From: Leucothrix mucor DSM 2157
Lineage (GTDB): Bacteria > Pseudomonadota > Gammaproteobacteria > Thiotrichales > Thiotrichaceae
Direction of reading: 5' to 3'
DNA: 64,000 nt
Assembly (NCBI RefSeq): GCF_000419525.1
Contig: NZ_ATTE01000001.1
Span: forward strand, 1,488,001-1,552,000
Shown here: positions 46,020 to 55,075 of the stretch, one piece after another
Numbering within the stretch: position 1 is the stretch's first letter
Layout: each line of letters begins with the position of its first letter
Notes under the pieces: generated by a model
What the model was told of the DNA's origin: nothing
Databases searched by the model: none
The model's input: only the letters and a program-made list of their open reading frames with translations
Position numbers and translations under genes: made by a program

Positions 46020-48077
46020 ATGACAACAATAACGACGCCGGACACCACTCCTAATCTGGAATCCCACCTATATCTCGAAGAAGTACTGGGCGATAAGGCA
46101 CTCAGCAAAGTGCGTGAGTGGAATGATGTATCGACCGAGCGGCTGGAATCCGACCATCGCTTCAATACCCTGCAAGCCCAGGCGCTGGAGATTCTAAACT
46201 CCAAAGAGAAGATCCCGTTTGCGGCCTATCGCCATGGCAGAATGCATAACTTCTGGCAAGATGAAACCCATGTGCGAGGCATCTGGCGAGCGACTACACT
46301 GCAAAGCTATTTAAGCGATACGCCAGAGTGGGAAACCATTCTCGACTTCGATGCACTGGCGGAAGCCGAAGGTAAAAACTGGGTTTACGCCGGTAACAAC
46401 ACGCTCAGCACGGACGATTCTAAATGCTTAGTGAGCCTGTCAGATGGCGGTAAAGATGCCAAGCAGATCCGCGAATTTGATGTCGCCAACAAGTGCTTTG
46501 TGAAGGATGGCTTTGTTACCCAAGAGTCCAAAGGCTCAGCCACTTGGCTAGACGCTGACCACTTACTCATTGGTGTGGATTTCGGCGAAGGCAGCTTGAC
46601 CGATTCTGGCTATCCCATGATTGTAAAGCTCTGGCAGCGCGGCACGCCGCTGGAAGATGCCACTGAGCTCATGCGCGGTGAGCAGAGCGATGTGGCAGTA
46701 CAAGCTTACAGCCTTGAGCTAAGCGATGAGCGCCACGAGATCATGGTGCAGCGTGCGGTGACATTCTACACCTCAGAAGCCTACTGGCTACCACGCGACA
46801 CCTTAAAGCCCGTCCGCTTACCGATTCCCGATAAATCATCTACCCACGAACTATTCAAAGGCCAGCTGTTACTGAGCATCAATGAAGACTGGCGCGGCTT
46901 TAAAAATGGCGACTTGCTGTCATTCTCCTTTGATGCGTTTATGAAAACCGGCGAGATCGACACGTTGAATCTGGTCTACTCGCCAAATGAGCGCTCCTCG
47001 CTGGGCAGCATTGGCGCAAGTAAATCAAAACTCCTGATCAGCATCTTTGAAAATGTGGCGGGCAAAGCCTATGCCTTTGATTGGGATGGCAGCCAGTGGC
47101 GCTCCGAGGTATTAGACTTTCCGGATACCGGCTCAGTCTATATCGGCGCGACCAATGACAAAGAAGACGAAGCATTCATTATCACCGAAGGCTTTTTATC
47201 GCCCAGCACGCTCTGGCTCTACAACACCGCCACGCAAGCACAGCGCGAAGCCAAGTCATTGCCCAGCTGGTTTGATGCCTCCAGCATGGTCGTGGAGCAG
47301 TTTGAAGCCGCCTCCAGCGATGGTACGCAAGTCCCGTACTTTGTGGTGCGCGATAAACACTGCAAGCTCGACGGAACCAATCCCACGCTCTTGTATGGCT
47401 ATGGCGGATTCGAAATTTCATTAACGCCAAGCTACTCCGCCGTACGCGGCAGATTGTGGCTAGAGCAGGGCGGCGTGTATGTGATTGCCAATATTCGCGG
47501 CGGCGGCGAGTTCGGTCCAAAATGGCATCAGGCCGGACTAAAAACCAAGCGCCAATTAGTCTTTGATGACTTTATTGCCGTGGCTGAAGACCTGATCGCT
47601 AAAAAGATCACCTCACCAAAGCATCTGGGTATTGAAGGCGGCTCTAACGGCGGTCTATTGGTTGGTGTGATGTTTACCCAGCGTCCGGATTTGTTTAATG
47701 CCGTGATTTGCGCCGTGCCATTATTGGATATGTTGCGCTTCCATACGCTGCTGGCCGGTGCCTCCTGGATGGGTGAATATGGCAATCCTGAGGATGAAAC
47801 CGAAGGCCAATTCCTGCGCTCAATCTCGCCTTATCACAATGTCAACGCTGATACCGATTACCCTGAAATTCTATTCGTCACCTCCACCAAAGATGACCGC
47901 GTACACCCTGGTCACGCTCGTAAAATGGCGGCGCGTTTAGAAGATATGGGCTATGACTTTTTGTACTATGAAAATATCGATGGTGGGCACAGTGCCGCAG
48001 CGAATCTCAAAGAACGCGCCCGGCAACAAGCCTTACAACACGTGTATTTACTACAGAAATTAAGCGACCCCGCTTAA
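46020..48077 (+). CDS. Prolyl oligopeptidase family serine peptidase (S9A)
   Basis: 685 residues, from ATG 46020 (three residues shorter than the first in-frame start). The beta-propeller spans about residues 70-400; the hydrolase domain has LLYGYGGFEISLTP, the nucleophile elbow GIEGGSNGGLLVG, Asp in TSTKDDRVHPGHARKMAARL and His in DGGHSAA. No signal peptide, so cytoplasmic. It cleaves short proline-containing peptides. It lies between the acyltransferase and SGNH genes on the same strand with no clear functional tie. Confidence 0.92.
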   Translation: MTTITTPDTTPNLESHLYLEEVLGDKALSKVREWNDVSTERLESDHRFNTLQAQALEILNSKEKIPFAAYRHGRMHNFWQDETHVRGIWRATTLQSYLSDTPEWETILDFDALAEAEGKNWVYAGNNTLSTDDSKCLVSLSDGGKDAKQIREFDVANKCFVKDGFVTQESKGSATWLDADHLLIGVDFGEGSLTDSGYPMIVKLWQRGTPLEDATELMRGEQSDVAVQAYSLELSDERHEIMVQRAVTFYTSEAYWLPRDTLKPVRLPIPDKSSTHELFKGQLLLSINEDWRGFKNGDLLSFSFDAFMKTGEIDTLNLVYSPNERSSLGSIGASKSKLLISIFENVAGKAYAFDWDGSQWRSEVLDFPDTGSVYIGATNDKEDEAFIITEGFLSPSTLWLYNTATQAQREAKSLPSWFDASSMVVEQFEAASSDGTQVPYFVVRDKHCKLDGTNPTLLYGYGGFEISLTPSYSAVRGRLWLEQGGVYVIANIRGGGEFGPKWHQAGLKTKRQLVFDDFIAVAEDLIAKKITSPKHLGIEGGSNGGLLVGVMFTQRPDLFNAVICAVPLLDMLRFHTLLAGASWMGEYGNPEDETEGQFLRSISPYHNVNADTDYPEILFVTSTKDDRVHPGHARKMAARLEDMGYDFLYYENIDGGHSAAANLKERARQQALQHVYLLQKLSDPA

Positions 48078-48088
48078 GCCATTTGATG

Positions 48089-48115
48089 CCCGAGCGGTCG
48101 TTCGCATCGCTCGGG
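48089..48115 (+). terminator. GC-rich hairpin after the peptidase gene
   Basis: CCCGAGCG (48089-48096) pairs with CGCTCGGG (48108-48115) over an 11-base loop, 11 bp past the stop; no T-run follows, so it may be an imperfect terminator. Confidence 0.5.
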
Positions 48116-48195
48116 TGTTGAAAAAACTTTCAATAATTAGAACTGATTGGCCAACTCATGGTCAGACTACATTCCATGAATTCGGGGACTCACCA

Positions 48196-49032
48196 ATGAT
48201 AAAAAATAAAAAACTCACTTCAGCTTCTGTACTAGCACTTGCGGCAGCCGGTGTTTTGTTTGCCACGCTCAGTTTGAATACGGCGCAAGCGGCCAGCCAA
48301 GACCTACTCAAAGCGGCAGATCCTGATGTAAACAAGGCTTATGTTCGGGCGCGCTTTGGAACGATTCAAAACAAAGCGTTTAACCCTGGCGATGGGCGTA
48401 AAAAAGTACTGATTATTGGCGATAGCCAAGCGCAAGACTTTTTAAACTCCGCGATGGAGCACGGTCACCTGAATGGCTATCAGGTGCGAACTCGCCACAT
48501 TCCTGCGCAATGCCAGCTATATTATGGGGATGCGTCCGGCTCTGGCGTTGAAAGTAAAGACGAAGCCTTATGCGCCAAATCCGAAAGTCTGGCCAAATCC
48601 AAGCGGCAAATTGAAAATGCCGATGTGATTATCTTCGCCTCGCTATGGCGCAGTTGGGCCGTGGCAAAACTGCCGCAAACCATTCAAAACCTTGAACTGC
48701 GTGATAACCAGAAACTGGTGGTAGTTGGCCGCAAAAGCTTTGGCCGTATTTCGTTGCGCCATTATCTACGCATGTCGGATGCCCAACGTAAAAACGTGCG
48801 CAACCCGATTAACCAGCAGTTTTTAAATGACAATCGAAGTCTGAGCCAGCGTTTACCTGCGGCCATGTTTGTCGATCAATACGCGTTGATTTGTGGCGCA
48901 GGGCAAAACACTTGCCCGGTGTTTACGCCCGATGCAGAATTGATTTCTTTTGATGGCGGCCACCTGACCAAAGCCGGTGCGCAGTTTGTAGGCGATCGGA
49001 TTTTTAATAGCCAGGCACTCTCAGGCTTATAA
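48196..49032 (+). CDS. Secreted SGNH-type protein (possible acyltransferase partner)
   Basis: 278 residues from ATG 48196; 27 upstream in-frame residues have no ribosome site. Signal peptide: LTSASVLALAAAGVLFATLS ending near AQA-ASQDL. SGNH block I in KVLIIGDSQAQDFLN and block V in FDGGHLTKAGAQFVGDRI, the layout of SGNH domains fused to acyltransferase-3 proteins, with Ser, Asp and His catalytic positions. Cys pairs suggest periplasmic disulfides. It probably acts on an acylated envelope glycan. It may be the detached partner of the 44779 gene. Confidence 0.78.
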   Translation: MIKNKKLTSASVLALAAAGVLFATLSLNTAQAASQDLLKAADPDVNKAYVRARFGTIQNKAFNPGDGRKKVLIIGDSQAQDFLNSAMEHGHLNGYQVRTRHIPAQCQLYYGDASGSGVESKDEALCAKSESLAKSKRQIENADVIIFASLWRSWAVAKLPQTIQNLELRDNQKLVVVGRKSFGRISLRHYLRMSDAQRKNVRNPINQQFLNDNRSLSQRLPAAMFVDQYALICGAGQNTCPVFTPDAELISFDGGHLTKAGAQFVGDRIFNSQALSGL

Positions 49033-49058
49033 ACCACTCTGCACAATACGCTTGAAAA

Positions 49059-49114
49059 GATGAATATATTCATCAATAATGGGTTTTTAATCTATTTTGA
49101 TGGATATATTCATC
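49059..49114. promoter_or_regulatory. Two HipB-type operators
   Basis: GATGAATATATTCATC (49059-49074) is a perfect 16-bp palindrome. GATGGATATATTCATC (49099-49114) is the same site with one change, 40 bp later, ending 3 bp before the likely antitoxin start at 49118. Paired palindromes at this spacing fit cooperative autorepression by HipB. Confidence 0.8.
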
Positions 49115-49117
49115 TTT

Positions 49118-49363
49118 ATGCTATCCGATATTAGCCAAACCATACGCACTGCCCGCAAAGCACGGGGCTTAAGCCAGCAGCAACTGGCGGATATCGTGCA
49201 CCTTGATCGCACCACCATCGGCGCACTGGAGCGTGATGATTACTCAGATATTGGCATTCGTAAAGTTGAGCGAGTGCTAACCGCATTGGGTAAAACATTG
49301 CACGCTAAAAATGTCGGCATGCCAACGCTTGAAGAGCTGGTTGCACACAATGAACGAGGTTGA
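49118..49363 (+). CDS. hipB: HipB-like antitoxin (Xre HTH)
   Basis: About 81 residues. HTH core: ARKARGLSQQQLADIVHLDR, then TTIGALERDDYSDIGIRKVE. The upstream in-frame starts (TTG 49097, ATG 49100) lie in or before the second palindrome, so ATG 49118 is preferred. No good ribosome site is seen there, which could mean leaderless or weak translation. The end overlaps hipA by 14 bp. Confidence 0.85.
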   Translation: MLSDISQTIRTARKARGLSQQQLADIVHLDRTTIGALERDDYSDIGIRKVERVLTALGKTLHAKNVGMPTLEELVAHNERG

Positions 49364-50549
49364 TGTTTACACGGTAGGCGAGTCAACGCAGCTAAGTGGC
49401 TGGCTAAGCGCTCGAAATGGCAATTACTCATTTAGCTATCACGACAAGGCGACAGAAGCACTTTCTCTCACAATGCCGACCCGACGCGAAAGCTATCCGC
49501 AGGCTCATTTGCATCCTATTTTTCAAATGAATTTGCCCGAAGGTGCCTTGCGCGAAGCCATTGAGCGAATGACTGCAAAGCAATACGGCAGTGACGACCT
49601 CACGCTACTAACCATACTCGGGCGAAATCAGATCGGTCGGGCAGCTTATGCGCCTCCCGGACAAGCACTGGCTCCAAGCGGCGATCATGAGCTTAGTTTG
49701 CAGCAAATACTGGGCAATCAAGATGCTCAGTTGTTTGGTAGTTTATTGCAGCGCTATGCTAAATCGTCAGGTGTTGCGGGCGTTCAGCCTAAAGTGCTAA
49801 TTGAAGTCAAAGGCCATCTCACACTGCCAGTTGAACATTACATTATTAAAAGTTGGGGCGATGATTATCCTCACTTAGCCTGTAACGAATTTGTGTGTAT
49901 GAGCATCGCTCGGGATGCTGGTTTAGAAGTGCCCCTGTTTTACCTCAGCGATAATGCAAAATTGCTGCTGAGTCGTCGCTTCGATATTAGCGAACAGCAT
50001 AAGCCTCTTGGCTTTGAAGACTTTTGCGTACTGCAAGCCAAAGGCACCCGCCAAAAATACGACAGTACGCTGGAAGCCTGTACCCACACGATCAGGCAAT
50101 ATGTATCCCCATCGCTGGTGACAACCGCGCTTTATGATTTTTACAAACTAACGCTGTTAAATATCCGTTTGCGTAATGGCGATGCACACTTGAAAAACTC
50201 CGGTGTTACCTACAAAAATCTACAAGGACTGGCTCTGGGAGAAGTCCCCGCCATGGAGCGCCGTCTGGCACCCATTTTCGATGTCGTCAGTACCGTGCCG
50301 TATCTGCCAAATGACACCATGGCATTGAGCTTAACTGGTACAAAGCGCTGGCCAAAAGCCAAGGTATTACACCGTTTCGGGCTTAATCACTGCCAGCTGA
50401 GTAAGCAACAACTCGAACAAGTGGCTGAAGAGGTCGACCTCGCAATTAACCAAAACCTACCACTGCTCGAATCCCTCAGCCAACAACATGCAGACTTCGC
50501 AGCAATCGCCGAGCGCATGCACGCACTATTCATTCAAAAACCCGCTTGA
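49350..50549 (+). CDS. hipA: HipA-type serine/threonine kinase toxin
   Basis: 399 residues from ATG 49350, with GAAGAG upstream. N-terminal subdomain (PIFQMNLPEGALREAIERM), then SSGVAGVQPKVLIE (the regulatory Ser loop), the ATP/substrate part YIIKSWGDDYPHLACNEFVC, catalytic NGDAHLKNSGV and Mg-binding APIFDVVSTVPY. HipA phosphorylates an aminoacyl-tRNA synthetase (GltX in E. coli) and stops growth until HipB neutralises it. Coupled translation with hipB by overlap. It looks complete. Confidence 0.9.
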   Translation: MNEVDVYTVGESTQLSGWLSARNGNYSFSYHDKATEALSLTMPTRRESYPQAHLHPIFQMNLPEGALREAIERMTAKQYGSDDLTLLTILGRNQIGRAAYAPPGQALAPSGDHELSLQQILGNQDAQLFGSLLQRYAKSSGVAGVQPKVLIEVKGHLTLPVEHYIIKSWGDDYPHLACNEFVCMSIARDAGLEVPLFYLSDNAKLLLSRRFDISEQHKPLGFEDFCVLQAKGTRQKYDSTLEACTHTIRQYVSPSLVTTALYDFYKLTLLNIRLRNGDAHLKNSGVTYKNLQGLALGEVPAMERRLAPIFDVVSTVPYLPNDTMALSLTGTKRWPKAKVLHRFGLNHCQLSKQQLEQVAEEVDLAINQNLPLLESLSQQHADFAAIAERMHALFIQKPA

Positions 50550-50576
50550 CCTTCCAGTCACTGGAGGGTGTATAAA
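50546..50576 (+). promoter_or_regulatory. CueR-type copper-responsive promoter of copA
   Basis: A dyad ACCTTCCAGT-CAC-TGGAGGGT-like lies at 50549-50569 within the spacer of a promoter with -35 TTGACC (50546-50551) and -10 TATAAA (50571-50576). The spacer is 19 bp instead of 17, the mark of MerR-family control, where copper-loaded CueR untwists the DNA. The dyad matches the known CueR box. Confidence 0.9.
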
Positions 50577-50611
50577 GACCACCTGAATACAATAATCGGT
50601 ATGAGGTTGTT

Positions 50612-53029
50612 ATGAACGCACCCGTTTCCAATTCGTCCAATAGTCACTTGTCGCTCTCCGTAACCGGCATGAGCTGTGCCTCTTGCGCTAACTCCGTTGA
50701 AACCTTGCTCAATAAAGTCAGCGGCGTGGAGCAGGCCACGGTGAATCTCGCACTTGAAAAAGCTGACATCAGTTTCGATGCCAACGCCACCAATGCCGCC
50801 CGCTTAAGCGAGGCCATTAAAGCCGGTGGCTATGGCGTGCGCGAGCAGCAATATCTGGTGCATATCACTGGCATGACGTGCAGCGGTTGCAGTAGCGGTG
50901 TTGAGAAAAAGCTCCGCGCCTTGCCGGGCGTGATTCGTGCTGATGTGAATCTGGCATTGGAGCAAGCCACCATTAGCGTGATTCCCGAGCAGTGCGATCT
51001 TGAAACCATCATCAAAACCATTACCGCTGCGGGCTATGGCGCAGTGGCCGATGCCGACATTAAAAAAGTCGATCTCGATGAGGAAGCACGCGTGATGGCC
51101 CGTCGCGATTTAACTGAGCTGGCGATTGCCTCCGTGCTCACGCTGCCGCTGTTACTACAAATGATTGCGATGTGGATTTGGCCTGGCGTACACATGTCGG
51201 TCTGGCTGGAGCTGGCGCTGGTGACCCCAGTGCAGTTTTGGATAGGCCGCCGCTTCTACAAAGGCGCATGGCGAGCGATTAAAGCACGCAGCGGCAATAT
51301 GGATATTTTGGTGGCGCTGGGTACTTCTGCCGCCTACTTCTTTAGTTTATGGCAAGTCATCACACGTGGAAGCGGGGCGGCTGGCCATGTTTACTTTGAA
51401 GCCGCTGCCGTGGTGATCACTCTGATATTAGCCGGTAAAGTGCTGGAGTCGCGCGCTAAGCGTTCGGCCTCTTCAGCGCTGCGCAGCTTAATGGATTTGC
51501 GCCCTGAAACCGCACGAGTGATTCGCAATGCTGAAGAAGTTGAAGTCGCCATTAGTGAAGTCGCTATTGGCGATATGGTCGCCGTGCGCCCCGGTGAGCG
51601 TGTGCCGGTCGATGGCGAGATTATGCGCGGTGAAAGTGAGCTGGATGAAAGCCTGCTAACCGGCGAGCCGATGCCCGTATTGCGTAGCAAAGGGGATGTT
51701 GTCGTTGCCGGAGCCATGAACGGCGTAGGGGCCTTACGCATCCGCACCGACCGCATTGGCAATGACACCACGCTGGCGCGCATCGGGAATCTAGTCGAGC
51801 AAGCGCAAGCAGGCAAAGCGCCGATTCAGCGCTTAGTCGATCGCATAAGCGGCATCTTCGTGCCCGTGGTATTGGTGCTAGCCTTGCTGACCTTAATCGG
51901 CTGGCTACTGAGCGGTGCAGGCTTTGAACAAGCACTAACCACCGCCGTGAGCGTATTAGTCATCGCTTGCCCTTGCGCCTTAGGCTTGGCAACGCCGACT
52001 GCATTAGTCGCCGGAACCGGAACGGCTGCTAAGTCGGGCATTTTGATTAAAGATATCGACACGCTGGAACGCGCCAGCCACATCGACACAGTGGTCTTTG
52101 ATAAAACCGGTACATTGACCCTCGGCAAGCCAGAAGTTACTGCTGTGACTGCTTTGAGCGGCACACAAGATGAAGTGCTCACGCTAGCCGCTTCGGTACA
52201 GCAAGACTCCGAGCATCCGCTAGGGCGCGCGATCGTGAATGCGGCCCGCGCTCAATCGCTGGATCTTAAAAATGTGGATCAATTTAAAGCCGTGATCGGG
52301 CAGGGCGTGTCCGCCACATTAGATGGTCGCGTGATTCGCATTGGTAAACTGGAATTTGCTGCAAGCGAAGCCGATGCCTTGGTTGCCTCAACATTGGCAG
52401 ACTTAAGTGCTGGTGGGCAAACCGTGGTGTGTGTGTCAGTCGATAATCAGGCCATTGGTTTAATTGCACTGGCCGATGAGCCACGCCCCGATGCCAAAGC
52501 GGCAATTGAAGCGCTCCATGAGCGTGGTATTCACACCGCTTTATTGACCGGTGATAACGTCGCCTCAGCCACTCGCATCGCTGAAATACTGGGCATTGAA
52601 ACCGTCAAAGCGAATCTCAAGCCCGAAGATAAAGCCACTGAAATTCAGGCGCTAACGGCTCAAGATAGACACGTGGCGATGATCGGCGATGGCATTAACG
52701 ATGCGCCTGCACTAGCGGCGGCAGCGTTGGGTATTGCCATGGGCAGCGGTGCCGATGTGGCAATGGAAAGTGCCGGCGTGACCTTGATGCGCTCCAAGCC
52801 AATCCTAGTCGCCGATGCGCTGGATATTGCCAAAGCCACTGCCAGCAAAATCCGTCAAAATCTGTGTTGGGCCTTTGGCTACAATGCGGTGTGCATTCCG
52901 ATTGCGATGATGGGATTTTTAAGCCCCGCACTGGCCGGTGCAGCGATGGCATTTTCATCGGTGAGTGTGGTGACCAACTCGCTCATGTTGAAGCGTTGGA
53001 AAGCCACTGAGCGACGTGAGAGCAAGTAA
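50612..53029 (+). CDS. copA: Copper-exporting P1B-type ATPase
   Basis: 805 residues. Two metal-binding domains with GMSCASC (about residue 20) and GMTCSGC (about 88), then eight membrane helices with the ion site CPCALG (about 451), phosphorylation site DKTGTLTLG (about 496), SEHPLG His-Pro, and GDGINDAP (about 691). It pumps Cu(I) from the cytoplasm. It has its own CueR promoter and is followed, one base later, by the cueR gene, so both are made together and the system feeds back. Confidence 0.95.
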   Translation: MNAPVSNSSNSHLSLSVTGMSCASCANSVETLLNKVSGVEQATVNLALEKADISFDANATNAARLSEAIKAGGYGVREQQYLVHITGMTCSGCSSGVEKKLRALPGVIRADVNLALEQATISVIPEQCDLETIIKTITAAGYGAVADADIKKVDLDEEARVMARRDLTELAIASVLTLPLLLQMIAMWIWPGVHMSVWLELALVTPVQFWIGRRFYKGAWRAIKARSGNMDILVALGTSAAYFFSLWQVITRGSGAAGHVYFEAAAVVITLILAGKVLESRAKRSASSALRSLMDLRPETARVIRNAEEVEVAISEVAIGDMVAVRPGERVPVDGEIMRGESELDESLLTGEPMPVLRSKGDVVVAGAMNGVGALRIRTDRIGNDTTLARIGNLVEQAQAGKAPIQRLVDRISGIFVPVVLVLALLTLIGWLLSGAGFEQALTTAVSVLVIACPCALGLATPTALVAGTGTAAKSGILIKDIDTLERASHIDTVVFDKTGTLTLGKPEVTAVTALSGTQDEVLTLAASVQQDSEHPLGRAIVNAARAQSLDLKNVDQFKAVIGQGVSATLDGRVIRIGKLEFAASEADALVASTLADLSAGGQTVVCVSVDNQAIGLIALADEPRPDAKAAIEALHERGIHTALLTGDNVASATRIAEILGIETVKANLKPEDKATEIQALTAQDRHVAMIGDGINDAPALAAAALGIAMGSGADVAMESAGVTLMRSKPILVADALDIAKATASKIRQNLCWAFGYNAVCIPIAMMGFLSPALAGAAMAFSSVSVVTNSLMLKRWKATERRESK

Positions 53030-53030
53030 T

Positions 53031-53423
53031 ATGAATATTAGCGAAGCCGAAAAGCGCAGCGGACTACCGACCAAAACCATCCGCTATTACGAAGAGATCG
53101 GGCTGATCCAACCGGCCCGCACCGCCAACGGCTATCGCGACTTTGGTGATAAGGACTTGCACGTGCTGTCATTTCTGGCACGTGCCCGTTCGCTGGGGTT
53201 TCCGATTGATGACTGCAGGGCGTTGCTTGGGCTTTACGAAGACCGGCAACGCACCAGTGCCGAGGTCAAGCAAATTGCCCAAACGCACCTTGATACCATT
53301 GAGATCAAGCTCGCTGAGTTGCTCGCTATGCAAGCGACACTCACAGAATTGGTGAACCGCTGCCATGGCAATGATCGGCCGGAGTGCCCGATATTGGAAG
53401 GCTTAGCGGGAGAGGATCAATAG
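53031..53423 (+). CDS. cueR: CueR, MerR-family copper regulator
   Basis: 130 residues from ATG 53031 (1 bp after the copA stop). HTH: NISEAEKRSGLPTKTIRYYEE then IGLIQPARTANGYR; dimer helix; C-terminal Cu(I) site CHGNDRPEC with two Cys seven residues apart, as in E. coli CueR. It binds the 19-bp-spacer promoter at 50546. Placed after copA rather than divergent. Confidence 0.92.
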   Translation: MNISEAEKRSGLPTKTIRYYEEIGLIQPARTANGYRDFGDKDLHVLSFLARARSLGFPIDDCRALLGLYEDRQRTSAEVKQIAQTHLDTIEIKLAELLAMQATLTELVNRCHGNDRPECPILEGLAGEDQ

Positions 53424-53461
53424 AGACCTTACTGATTAGTGTGATGGGCTAGTAGGCTTGG

Positions 53462-55021
53462 TTAAGCCTGCTCCACTTCAAACCCCACAATATTCCGGTT
53501 AGCCTTACTAAACTCCACACCAATCAAGTAGATAGGCTGGTTCAGATCTCGGTATTTATCCGCATACTGCTTGTCTTTGATCTGCTGTAAAGCCTTGCCT
53601 TTCGGGGCCAGCTCAACCACCTTAAACTCAAACAAATACACTTGGCTGTTAAACTTCAGCGTCATATCCAAGCGGCCATGATTGGTGCAGTCCTCAACGG
53701 TGACATCCAGGCCCAACGCCGCAAAATGCGAGTAAAACACACTTGCGTAATACCCTTCAAAGCTCTGAATATTATTGCTGGTATACCAATGATGCGGGAT
53801 GCTGGCAAAGAACGCATGAAACAGGGTTTTAAGCCCTTCAAAGTCATTTTTTATCAGCAGCTCATACAAGCGTATACGTTGACTTACCTGAGCCTCAGGC
53901 GCATGGATCAGGTGTTGCAGTAGGCTATTATTCAGGCTTTGGTACACCTCACGATTGGGGTAACCCAATTGGTAAAACAAATTCCCACCTAAGTTGGTGG
54001 TTTCTTTGATCGTAAGATAACCGGTTTGAAACATCACCGCTTCAAGTGGCATCTCATCAATATCAAACGTCGATAATAGCTCGGCATCGGTATTGCGATG
54101 CGCCAGATTTGGGGTGGCTACCTGTCGCTTGCTAATTAAATCAATCAAAAATGTGGGCGTGCCGGTTTCAAACCAGTAGTTTTTAAACACACGTGTTTTG
54201 AATAACTGGAGAATATCAAATGGGTTATAAACGCCTTCACCTAACCAATTATAACCGTTGTACCACTCACGAATCTCATCCCGGTCTAATCCCGCCAGCT
54301 CAGCTTCAAAAACCGTATCAATATCGTTGTCGGTATAGCCGCAGATACTCGAATACTGGCGGTCCAACGTAATATCAAACAAGTTATTTAAACCTGAAAA
54401 CAGGCTCACTTTAGAAAACTTACTGACGCCGGTTAAGAAGGTGAATTTAACGTGTGCATCGTAGTCTTTGATCGTGCCATAAAAGCCGCGCAGAAAATCA
54501 CGATTCTTTCGAGCAAGCAGAGGGTCTTGGATGGCATCTAAAATAGGTTTGTCATATTCGTCCACCAAAATCACAACGGGTAAACCGGTTTGCTTATGTA
54601 AGTGGCGAATTAAATACTGGAAGCGTTCAGGGCAGGTGTCGTAACCAGACTCCGAGCCTGCCTGAGTTTCAAGTTGGTCAAGCTGTGCCATCAAGTTGCT
54701 TTGCAAGTAGCTGGAATCAGAGAAGTTCCCACTACCGAAACTAAAGCGCAGCACCGGATACTTCACCGACCAATCCCACTGATCATGCACTGCCAAGCCC
54801 TGAAACAATGGCTCATTGCCTTCAAATAGCTCTTTTAGCGTATCTAAAAACAAACTTTTACCAAAACGGCGTGGGCGAGAAAGGAAGTAGTGCGAGCTGC
54901 CGTCAATCAACTCCAATGCTAGTGCTGTCTTATCGACATAATAATAGTCACCGCTACGGATCTTAGCGAATGATTGAATACCAATGGGTAATTTACGTCG
55001 GTTCATAGTGTGTCTGGCCAT
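53462..55021 (-). CDS. DUF1703-type AAA-ATPase-like/PD-(D/E)XK protein
   Basis: 519 residues with the family layout: IGIQSFAKIRSGDYYYVDKT at the N-terminus, a P-loop-like ATPase region FLSRPRRFGKSLFLDTLKEL, sensor VILVDEYDKPILDA, and a C-terminal nuclease-like region (LDMTLKFNSQVYLFEFKVVE; Asp, Glu, Lys). Such genes are frequent in many bacteria, in multiple copies, with no confirmed role; some are proposed to be mobile or defensive. The Walker A is degenerate (RRFGKS). The start is 55021 or 55006. Confidence 0.82.
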   Translation of the reverse strand: MARHTMNRRKLPIGIQSFAKIRSGDYYYVDKTALALELIDGSSHYFLSRPRRFGKSLFLDTLKELFEGNEPLFQGLAVHDQWDWSVKYPVLRFSFGSGNFSDSSYLQSNLMAQLDQLETQAGSESGYDTCPERFQYLIRHLHKQTGLPVVILVDEYDKPILDAIQDPLLARKNRDFLRGFYGTIKDYDAHVKFTFLTGVSKFSKVSLFSGLNNLFDITLDRQYSSICGYTDNDIDTVFEAELAGLDRDEIREWYNGYNWLGEGVYNPFDILQLFKTRVFKNYWFETGTPTFLIDLISKRQVATPNLAHRNTDAELLSTFDIDEMPLEAVMFQTGYLTIKETTNLGGNLFYQLGYPNREVYQSLNNSLLQHLIHAPEAQVSQRIRLYELLIKNDFEGLKTLFHAFFASIPHHWYTSNNIQSFEGYYASVFYSHFAALGLDVTVEDCTNHGRLDMTLKFNSQVYLFEFKVVELAPKGKALQQIKDKQYADKYRDLNQPIYLIGVEFSKANRNIVGFEVEQA

Positions 55022-55075
55022 GAGTCATCAGAGCCCCAAGTTTAGCATGAAATACTATGACGCCAGCCTTAGTTG

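Noticed and set aside
47182..47520. Minus-strand frame inside the prolyl oligopeptidase gene
   Set aside because: Arg-rich low-complexity translation typical of antisense shadows; lies over catalytic region of a real gene.
49097..49117. Longer hipB start (TTG/ATG)
   Set aside because: Both codons lie at the edge of the second HipB palindrome; translation from ATG 49118 is more consistent.
53454..53469. Terminator between cueR and the DUF1703 gene
   Set aside because: The hairpin AGGCTT/AAGCCT has only six pairs, no T-run and overlaps the 3' coding end of the opposite gene.
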